This document shows positions 57,596 to 64,000 of a stretch of DNA of 64,000 nt, piece after piece; the stretch's first letter is position 1, and each line of letters begins with the position of its first letter. Origin of the DNA: HXMU1420-13 sp965249965 (lineage in GTDB: Bacteria; Bacteroidota; Rhodothermia; Balneolales; Balneolaceae). The notes beneath the pieces are model-generated. The model worked only from the letters and a program-made list of their open reading frames with translations, did no database searches and was not told the origin of the DNA. The DNA is taken from assembly GCA_965249965.1 (NCBI GenBank), contig OZ252262.1, positions 1,550,001 through 1,614,000 on the forward strand, given 5' to 3'. The translations under genes and the position numbers were made by a program.

Positions 57596-58774
57596 TTAAA
57601 TCATTTCTATAACTAATGCTGAAGCACCACCACCACCATTACATATTCCTGCACAGCCAATTTTACCACCGGTTCTTTTCAATGCATGAAGAAGTGTAAC
57701 TACGATTCTTGCACCGGAGCAACCAATTGGATGTCCAATACTTACAGCCCCACCATGGACATTTACTTTTTCCGGATCGAGTTCTAAAATTTGATTATTT
57801 GCAAGTGATACTACCGAGAATGCTTCGTTAATCTCAAATAAATCGACATCCTCTTTGGTAACTCCGGCTCTTTCCAATGCAATCGGAATGGCATCTGCAG
57901 GTGCAGTCGTGAACCATTCTGGTGCTTTTGCTGCACTCGCGTGACTTTTTATTCGAGCGATTGGAGTTAACCCAAGTTCAGTAGCTTTTTCTTCGCTCAT
58001 TAGCAATACAGCTGCCGCACCATCATTTATACTAGATGCATTCGCTGCTGTAACGGTACCATCCTTTTCAAATACCGGTCGCAGTGAAGGAATCTTATCA
58101 AAATTTACCCGGGCAAGTTCTTCATCCCTATCAACGATTGTAACATTGCCTTTGCGGTCGGTAATTTTAACCTTCAAAACTTCGTCTGCGAAAAAACCTT
58201 CGTCATACGCATTAATTGCTCTTTTATACGATTCTACAGCAAATTCATCTTGTTGTTCTCTGGAAATATTGCACTCTCTTGCACAGAGTTCTGCGGCATT
58301 TCCCATGGCGTAATTATTGTACACATCCCAAAGTCCGTCCTTTAAAATTCCATCCTCAGATTGCACATGTCCATATTTTGAACCAAATCTTTGTTTTGGC
58401 AGGTAGTAAGGAACATTGCTCATACTTTCCATTCCACCAGCAACCATAATCTCTGCCTGACCTAATGCAATTTGATCTGCGGCAATCATAATTGATTTCA
58501 TACCGGAAGCACAAACTTTGTTGACCGTAGTGGACGGGGTTTTTTCTGATAAACCGGCTTTAATTGCAGCCTGACGAGCAGGGGCCTGACCAATCCCTGC
58601 GCTCAAAACATTTCCCATTACGATTTCCTGAACATCATCAGGTTTGATGCCTGCCGACTTTACGACTTCAAGGATAGTCATTGCTCCTAATTCAGGAGCT
58701 GTGAAACTTGCAAGGGCACCACCAAAGGCGCCAATTGGAGTTCTCTTTGCTTCTACGATTACAACATTTTTCAT
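57596..58774 (-). CDS. Acetyl-CoA acetyltransferase (thiolase)
   Basis: 392-residue thiolase. Nucleophile Cys in NKVCASGMKSI (about residue 88), SIGHPIGCSGAR His, and GCAGICNGGGGASALVIE second Cys. Motif TVTAANASSINDGAAAVLL is typical. Biosynthetic (acetoacetyl-CoA-forming) type by motif, though degradative members look alike. Ends 208 nt before porU; upstream 83-nt gap to the CGS gene has only an A/T-rich palindrome. Confidence 0.95.
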   Translation of the reverse strand: MKNVVIVEAKRTPIGAFGGALASFTAPELGAMTILEVVKSAGIKPDDVQEIVMGNVLSAGIGQAPARQAAIKAGLSEKTPSTTVNKVCASGMKSIMIAADQIALGQAEIMVAGGMESMSNVPYYLPKQRFGSKYGHVQSEDGILKDGLWDVYNNYAMGNAAELCARECNISREQQDEFAVESYKRAINAYDEGFFADEVLKVKITDRKGNVTIVDRDEELARVNFDKIPSLRPVFEKDGTVTAANASSINDGAAAVLLMSEEKATELGLTPIARIKSHASAAKAPEWFTTAPADAIPIALERAGVTKEDVDLFEINEAFSVVSLANNQILELDPEKVNVHGGAVSIGHPIGCSGARIVVTLLHALKRTGGKIGCAGICNGGGGASALVIEMI

Positions 58775-58857
58775 GGGATATTAAAAATAAGATGAGTTTA
58801 AATAAAAGCGCTTTTTTAGCCCTTTAAAGATAGAATAAGTTGCCTAAAAAAATGCTA

Positions 58858-59994
58858 TTAAAATGCCTGATCCAGATCGTCGATTAAATCTTTTACATCT
58901 TCGATGCCCACAGAAATTCTGATTAAAGAATCGGATAAACCGGATCGTTCACGAATCTCTTTTGGGATAGATCCGTGAGTCATAGATGCCGGATTACTGA
59001 TAAGAGACTCAACTCCACCTAAACTTTCGGCCAATGTGAAAAGTTTTGTGCTACTCATGAACTTTACTGCCGCATCGATAGAATCATCTTTTAGTGTAAA
59101 AGAGAGCATAGCTCCAAAATCGTCCATTTGAGATTTGGCCAGTTCATGCTGTGGGTGGGAGGTTAAGCCCGGGTATAATACCTTGCCTACTTTAGGGTGC
59201 TGATCTAAATGTGCGGCAATTTCCTTTGCGTTTTCAACAGATCGCTGAACTCGTACAGCGAGTGTTTTAATGCCTCTTAGTGTTAAATAGCAATCCATTG
59301 GTCCCGGAACTGCACCAGTGGCCTTTACCTGAAAACGTAGATTTTCCATGATCTCTTTGTGAGAGGATGCAACTGCACCATGGATGACATCCGAATGACC
59401 AGCCAAATACTTAGTAGCACTATGTAGCACAGCGTCGGCGCCAAACTCAAGAGGTCGCTGCAAATAAGGTGAGGCAAAAGTATTATCTACAATAGATAAC
59501 ATGTTATGCTCTTTTGCTATCTGAACTAGTTTCTTTAAATCAACAACACGCAGCAAAGGATTGGTTGGAGTTTCAATCCAAATCATTTTGGTGCTTGGCT
59601 TGATTGTTTCTTCAACCAAATCCAGATCGGTCATGTCAATAAAGGAGAATTCAATCCCATAAGGCTCGAATGTACTTGTAAATAGGCGGTACGAACCGCC
59701 ATACATATCATCGGAAGCAATTATATGATCACCTGGGCGAAACATCTTCATGATTGCATCCATTGCTGCTAATCCGCTCGCGAAACAAGCGCATTCTTCT
59801 GAACCCTCGAGTCCTGCAATTAATTTCTCAAGTGCCGTTCTTGTTGGATTACCGACACGAGCATAATCGTAGCCTTTATGCACATTTGGGGCATCTTGCT
59901 TGTATGTAGATGTTTGGAAAATTGGGGGCATTACTGCACCAGAAGTTTCCTCCGGTTTCTGGCCAGCATGAATTGCTTTCGTATTGAATTTCAT
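58858..59994 (-). CDS. metB: Cystathionine gamma-synthase family PLP enzyme
   Basis: 378 residues. PLP Lys in LHSATKYLAGHSDVIHGA (Lys about residue 195), YARVGNPTR, ASGLAAMDAI and GGVESLISNPASMTHGSIP are diagnostic of the trans-sulfuration Cys/Met PLP family. It may be cystathionine gamma-synthase or gamma-lyase; sequence context does not settle it. Stop is 1 nt from the next gene. Confidence 0.9.
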   Translation of the reverse strand: MKFNTKAIHAGQKPEETSGAVMPPIFQTSTYKQDAPNVHKGYDYARVGNPTRTALEKLIAGLEGSEECACFASGLAAMDAIMKMFRPGDHIIASDDMYGGSYRLFTSTFEPYGIEFSFIDMTDLDLVEETIKPSTKMIWIETPTNPLLRVVDLKKLVQIAKEHNMLSIVDNTFASPYLQRPLEFGADAVLHSATKYLAGHSDVIHGAVASSHKEIMENLRFQVKATGAVPGPMDCYLTLRGIKTLAVRVQRSVENAKEIAAHLDQHPKVGKVLYPGLTSHPQHELAKSQMDDFGAMLSFTLKDDSIDAAVKFMSSTKLFTLAESLGGVESLISNPASMTHGSIPKEIRERSGLSDSLIRISVGIEDVKDLIDDLDQAF

Positions 59995-59995
59995 A

Positions 59996-61198
59996 TTATT
60001 GGGATTCGCTGAATCTGTTATTCTGTAGCTGCTTTAACATTTCTATGCTCGAAGAAATTTCAGCATTTCCAGGATTTAGAGAGGCTAATTTTTCATAATA
60101 CTGAATGGCAAATCCTACCAAAGTCTCTGCTTTGTTTGTGAAGGTTGAAGCATCCACTTCAGGAGCAATTTCTGCCAACGAAAGATACATGCCCGTCAAA
60201 TTATTATAGAACACAGCAAGCGATTGAATATACTCTTCGTTCGTGGATTCAATTTCATAGGCATTAATCAACTCTTCTTCGGCTTGTTCCCCGACGCCTT
60301 CTGCCTCGAATTTCAACTGATCAACGAGTGACAAATCGTTCGTGATATATGCATCTGAAAGATCATTTAAGATACTTTCGTTGATAAAAAATAATTGCGT
60401 GCCCAAAACATTTTTTATACGTGCATCATCAGGAAATTCATTCTTCAAGGCTTGTAACAAATCGATGGCTTGTTCTCGTTCTTGATTTAAGATATAGATG
60501 TTAGCCAACCCAAAAGCGATGTTCTTATTGCCAGTTATATCGGTATTAGCAAGTTCGTAATAGAATCTCGCTTGTGAAGCATTGCTATTTTGTAAGTGCA
60601 AAAATCCTAAATACTCATATAATCGATCGGGAACTTCATCAATAGTACCCCGTGCTTGATTGAGCGTTTCAATGGCTGCATCAAGATTATTCGAATTATA
60701 GAGAGCTACGGATTTTGATAAATAAGCAGTTGGATCCTGTTCATTTAACAGGATGGCATTTTCAAAATGCACAATCGCTACATCTGTTCGATTTTCTTCA
60801 AGACTGTTTTCGTAGATATCTGTGCCGCTATTTAGTTCAGCAGACCATTCATCATTAATTTGTTCTGCAATAGAATTCCTTTCTGATACTTCGATATCTA
60901 GTTCCATTGCTGCATCAAACGCAGTTAGCGCCTCGTTATACAAACCTGCTCTGTTTTCAACAGACTCAGTTGCAGCAAGTTCTAAATATATCTCTCCTTT
61001 GTGGATGTAAAGATCTCCCTGATCCGGATTTTCAGTTAATTGTCTATCAATTTCTGCGAGTGCTTCATTATAATTGTTACCGTCAATTAAAGTATTAATT
61101 GATGGGGCAGAAGATGAGCACGAATAAAAAAACCCGATAGCAAGCAATATGCTTGCATACCGGGTAAATGTAGATTGTTTCATAAATGTATATAGCAT
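59996..61198 (-). CDS. TPR-containing lipoprotein
   Basis: 400 residues. Lipobox YSCSSS (Cys27 of the long form) gives a predicted lipoprotein. TPR-like helical repeats cover about 35-275 (NEALAEIDRQLTENPDQGDLYIHKGEI, ALTAFDAAMELDIEVSE, AIVHFENAILLNEQDPTAYL...). ATG 61198 overlaps the preceding TAA (TAATG); an in-frame ATG at 61183 is an equally good start. Likely a scaffold in the periplasm or outer membrane; paralogous in design to the upstream TPR gene. Confidence 0.87.
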   Translation of the reverse strand: MLYTFMKQSTFTRYASILLAIGFFYSCSSSAPSINTLIDGNNYNEALAEIDRQLTENPDQGDLYIHKGEIYLELAATESVENRAGLYNEALTAFDAAMELDIEVSERNSIAEQINDEWSAELNSGTDIYENSLEENRTDVAIVHFENAILLNEQDPTAYLSKSVALYNSNNLDAAIETLNQARGTIDEVPDRLYEYLGFLHLQNSNASQARFYYELANTDITGNKNIAFGLANIYILNQEREQAIDLLQALKNEFPDDARIKNVLGTQLFFINESILNDLSDAYITNDLSLVDQLKFEAEGVGEQAEEELINAYEIESTNEEYIQSLAVFYNNLTGMYLSLAEIAPEVDASTFTNKAETLVGFAIQYYEKLASLNPGNAEISSSIEMLKQLQNNRFSESQ

Positions 61199-62487
61199 TA
61201 CATGCCAGCTTTTTCCATAGCTTCTTCAGCTTTTTCACGATAATCTAACAGCGTGTAGATACGAAATAGAGTTTCCCACAATCCGGTGTCTTCTGGATCT
61301 AATTCAGCTGCACGCTCATAATTTTGCATAGCTTTTTCAGCTTCAGCACGTGCAAGTGCATCTAGTCGCTCAGCTTCATCGTTATCACGAGTCATATTAC
61401 GTTGCTCAAATAATACAGCAGCTTTATTCTGATATAAAATCCCAAGCGTATTAAAAGTAACAGGATTAGAATCATCAATTTCAGCAGCTGTAAGCAAAGA
61501 GCTCTCGGCTTTATTAGTTAAAGACTCAGATTCTGAAGTGATTTCTTCATTTCTTGCTTGTAAAGCTTCTATTTCAGTTTCAGATCCGTCATTTTGCTCA
61601 AGATCATAAATTGCATTGTTATTGTCCTGAAACTCATCGCTTAAAGTTTGAACACGTTGATAAATTTGTGTTCCAACTACTAAATGATACTGTGGGTTAT
61701 TTGGGTCTGATTCAATTAATTGTTGAACCACTTCTAAAGCACCGTCAGTGTCGCCGGTTTGGAAAAGTGCATCCGCTTTTTTCTGTACTAAGAAAACACT
61801 GTCTGGATAGAGTGCAAGGCCATTATCTACAGCAGTAAGGGCACTTGTATAATCATCTACCATAAAATAGTAAGATGACAAACGATCGTAATCTGCAGCT
61901 GTACCGTTACCTTTTATCGCAATTGCATTCTCTAAAGAAGCAGATGCTTGTGCGTAATTTCCATCCATGTGATAGATTTGAGCAAGCACATCGTGTGATA
62001 ATGCACTATCGGGATTGATGGTTACTGCATTTGTTAAATGAGCGATCGCAATTTTTAATGGTTCTTGAACAGAAGCCATTACACTGTCATCAGTAGCATA
62101 ACCAATGGCTGAGTTATGTTCTCTACTCCAGCTCTCCAATTGTAAATCTGTGATCTGCTCAGATTCAAATGGTGGTTCTTCCATTGCTGCGAATTTTTCT
62201 CGAGCAACAGTAAGGTTTTCGAGCATATCTTCAAGAAGAGGTTTTCTATCAGAAATAACTGGTTCGTCTGCGGCAAGTCTGCTTAAAGCATATGCTTTAT
62301 AATAATTTGCCTGACCATTTGTAGGTTCCGCTGCGATCGCGCTATCAGCTGCAATAATCGCTGCATCGTAATTTTGTGAGTTAATACCCTGTTTAATAGG
62401 TGTGATTAGCTCGTTTTCGGGGCCACAACTAATAAGTATGAAAGAAAGAGCAAACACACTAAAGAGACTGTAAAAGTACTTTTTCAT
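61198..62487 (-). CDS. TPR-containing lipoprotein
   Basis: 429 residues. Lipobox FILISCGP (Cys21). TPR repeats across 30-420, e.g. YDAAIIAADSAIAAEPTNGQ, DALFQTGDTDGALEVVQQLI, with an interposed coiled-coil-like section (about 280-335, EIEALQARNEEITSESESL). Function unknown; same design as the gene after it, suggesting a duplicated pair. Start preceded by a possible TTG/TACTTTCG promoter. Confidence 0.87.
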   Translation of the reverse strand: MKKYFYSLFSVFALSFILISCGPENELITPIKQGINSQNYDAAIIAADSAIAAEPTNGQANYYKAYALSRLAADEPVISDRKPLLEDMLENLTVAREKFAAMEEPPFESEQITDLQLESWSREHNSAIGYATDDSVMASVQEPLKIAIAHLTNAVTINPDSALSHDVLAQIYHMDGNYAQASASLENAIAIKGNGTAADYDRLSSYYFMVDDYTSALTAVDNGLALYPDSVFLVQKKADALFQTGDTDGALEVVQQLIESDPNNPQYHLVVGTQIYQRVQTLSDEFQDNNNAIYDLEQNDGSETEIEALQARNEEITSESESLTNKAESSLLTAAEIDDSNPVTFNTLGILYQNKAAVLFEQRNMTRDNDEAERLDALARAEAEKAMQNYERAAELDPEDTGLWETLFRIYTLLDYREKAEEAMEKAGM

Positions 62488-62529
62488 TGCTAGTGTTTTG
62501 AGTGTATGATTAAAATAGTTACTAGATTA

Positions 62530-62560
62530 CGAAAGTAACCATATAATGAACTTTCTGCAA
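62530..62560 (-). promoter_or_regulatory. Candidate Bacteroidota-type promoter for the TPR lipoprotein pair
   Basis: Leftward: TTG at 62560-62558, 20 nt, then TACTTTCG at 62537-62530 (one mismatch to TAnnTTTG). It lies 43 nt upstream of the ATG. Consistent with the rRNA promoter found in this window. Confidence 0.45.
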
Positions 62561-62610
62561 TAAATGAGCAGGGTTAGTTCAACGAAAAAAAAGCAAATGG
62601 AGTATCAAAA

Positions 62611-62988
62611 ATGAAAGAAATTATATCTACCGATAAAGCACCTGCAGCTATTGGACCATATAGCCAGGCTACTGTGCATAATGGGGTTATTTATTGTTCA
62701 GGGCAAATTCCGTTAAATCCCAACACTATGGAAATTGTTGGTGATGATGTAACCACACAGGCTAAACAGGTGATGACAAATTTAGAGGCAGTTCTAGAAG
62801 CGGCAGGATCTGATTTTTCAAAAGTAGTTAAGTGCTCTATTTTTTTAGACACAATGGACGATTTTGCAGCAGTGAATGAAGTTTATGGTCAGTACTTTCA
62901 AAACAATCCGCCTGCAAGAGAAACTGTTGCAGTACAAACACTTCCAAAAAGTGTGTTGGTAGAAATTAGTTGTATCGCTTACAGATAA
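62611..62988 (+). CDS. ridA: RidA family reactive-imine deaminase
   Basis: 125-residue RidA/YjgF protein that hydrolyses enamine/imine by-products of PLP enzymes. Conserved Y17 (IGPYSQA), R103 (PARETVAVQTLPK), E119 and C121 (VEISCIAYR) are all present, indicating an active deaminase. Convergent with the following gene, overlapping 10 nt. Confidence 0.95.
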   Translation: MKEIISTDKAPAAIGPYSQATVHNGVIYCSGQIPLNPNTMEIVGDDVTTQAKQVMTNLEAVLEAAGSDFSKVVKCSIFLDTMDDFAAVNEVYGQYFQNNPPARETVAVQTLPKSVLVEISCIAYR

Positions 62989-64000
62989 AAAACTTCGAAT
63001 CGAGAATTACCCGCATTGTCGGTGACAATAACTTCAATGCGGTTTCTTGATTCCGGCTTAAAATTTGGATGAAGGTAGATGAGCTTATCTTCTTCAAAAT
63101 CGTATTCGGTGATTCCCCGAATGCCATTTACCTGAATTTCTGATTCTTCAAAATTAATACCGGATAATTCATCCATTACATCAATCTCGACCTGATAAGT
63201 CTTATAATCAGTTTCTATAATAACAGGATTATACATTTCAGGGGCTTGATTGTCAGGAAAAATTACAAATTCACCAAGTACCTCTGGGCGGGCATGAATT
63301 GTATTCCCAATGATTTGCGTGGGGATATGTGTGTATCGATCACGAAATGGATCAAAATGAAAGACCTGATAATTCTGAGTGGGATCGATGTCTTCACCTA
63401 AATAGTACTCAACAAAATAACGTTGCTTGATGGGCGTACTGAATGGCATCACAGAAAATGAGCGCATACCTTCTTTTTCAGATAAATAAATGGCAACTGT
63501 TGTAGAATCAAAGAAGGTATTAGCTGTAAAATGAACTTTCAGATTCCTTTTTGGTTCGTAAATACTAATCGCTCGTTTTTGATCAATTCGAGTTAGGAGC
63601 ATTTCCTCACCTGCGAAATAGCCCAATCTTTGTGATAAGTTTTTATCCCAATTTCTGCCAAAATCATCCGCCGTTAAATCAATAGATGATAAGCTGTGTT
63701 GCGTGAGCCAATCGTTTCTCCAATACCATTGATAAATGTCCGGATTGGTTAATACCTCAATAGATGAATGGAAGGTTCCTTTTTCTAGCTTAAAAGAGAT
63801 GGATGTAGAATTATTGTAGTAATCATTTACAAGAATACTAAATTCTTTAGCAGTTTCTGATGGCACTAATATTCCACGATTTATTGCTGATTTGTAAAAT
63901 GGGACATTTACTGCTTCTTCATTAAATAAAGTTTGAAACGAACGCCGGTATGCTCCATAAGCAGCAATTCTATCAACAAACATGGTAGAAGCCTCATCAA
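62979..64000 (-). CDS. C-terminal part of a large secreted protein, possibly M23-peptidase-like (5' end outside window)
   Basis: The reading frame is open to the window edge (codons before the ATG at 63983 read DEAST), so the gene starts beyond 64000 and about 339 codons are visible. Beta-rich Ig-like segments with SFKLEKGTFHSSIEVL, FVIFPDNQAPEMY and a DELSGINFEESEIQVNG / IEVIVTDNAGNSRFEVFYL end. This resembles C-terminal parts of Bacteroidota M23 peptidases, but no catalytic motif lies in the window. Overlaps ridA's end by 10 nt. Confidence 0.7.
   Translation of the reverse strand, partial: DEASTMFVDRIAAYGAYRRSFQTLFNEEAVNVPFYKSAINRGILVPSETAKEFSILVNDYYNNSTSISFKLEKGTFHSSIEVLTNPDIYQWYWRNDWLTQHSLSSIDLTADDFGRNWDKNLSQRLGYFAGEEMLLTRIDQKRAISIYEPKRNLKVHFTANTFFDSTTVAIYLSEKEGMRSFSVMPFSTPIKQRYFVEYYLGEDIDPTQNYQVFHFDPFRDRYTHIPTQIIGNTIHARPEVLGEFVIFPDNQAPEMYNPVIIETDYKTYQVEIDVMDELSGINFEESEIQVNGIRGITEYDFEEDKLIYLHPNFKPESRNRIEVIVTDNAGNSRFEVFYL

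Noticed and set aside
58804..58815. Palindrome AAAAGCGCTTTT between thiolase and cystathionine gamma-synthase genes
   Set aside because: No loop or extended T-run suited to the leftward genes and no known operator; not called as terminator or site.

Overview
The window looks like a chromosomal segment of an AT-rich member of the Bacteroidota/FCB group, most likely Balneolota (Balneolaceae-like). Pointers are a type IX secretion (T9SS) sortase PorU, an outer-membrane PorV, a cargo-like protein with a T9SS-type C-terminal sorting domain, many secreted beta-propeller proteins with 'AQ' signal-peptide ends, a zinc-free L36, and an rRNA promoter with the Bacteroidota-type TAnnTTTG -7 element. The placement is inferred from gene content; no search was run. 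Layout: 1-9.8 kb carries the end of the S10 operon (rpmC tail) and the fused spc/alpha operons (rpsQ to rplQ), including secY, map, infA, a 38-codon rpmJ and rpoA. rpmD (L30) is missing between rpsE and rplO. 9.8-15.4 kb is one complete rRNA operon, 16S - tRNA-Ile(GAT) - tRNA-Ala(TGC) - 23S - 5S, with promoter, long-range processing stems around 16S and 23S, and a strong terminator. 15.4-24.6 kb holds an overlapping trio (acyl-CoA dehydrogenase-like protein, SIRT5-like Sir2 deacylase, atypical SGNH hydrolase), an SDR, a HisC-type aminotransferase, a membrane HisKA_2 histidine kinase whose ATP-binding motifs are eroded, and a DUF3667/AlkD pair. 24.6-40.5 kb contains large secreted proteins (VPS10/BNR propeller, LolA-fold protein, TolB-propeller amidohydrolase, M61 and M24 peptidases), a periplasmic-propeller hybrid histidine kinase with an apparent frameshift in its signal peptide, and an enoyl-CoA hydratase-like gene. 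40.6-57.4 kb is a tightly packed leftward run: porU, porV, an M6-peptidase-like T9SS cargo that has lost its HExxH zinc motif, a secreted HExxH protein with propeller and probable beta-barrel, a DUF5683-like protein, a PASTA protein, rpe, phoH (no canonical start codon in its conserved N-terminal region), an MBL-fold hydrolase and a purine nucleoside phosphorylase. 57.6-64 kb has a thiolase, cystathionine gamma-synthase, two tandem TPR lipoproteins, RidA and the 3' part of a large secreted protein cut by the window edge. How it fits together: the left third is core translation machinery, transcribed rightward. The rest is core metabolism interleaved with cell-surface biology. The most distinctive unit is the PorU-PorV-pseudoprotease-surface gluzincin-DUF5683 run, joined by 4-nt stop/start overlaps, which may be a dedicated T9SS-linked surface module. 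No mobile elements, CRISPR arrays or phage genes were seen.
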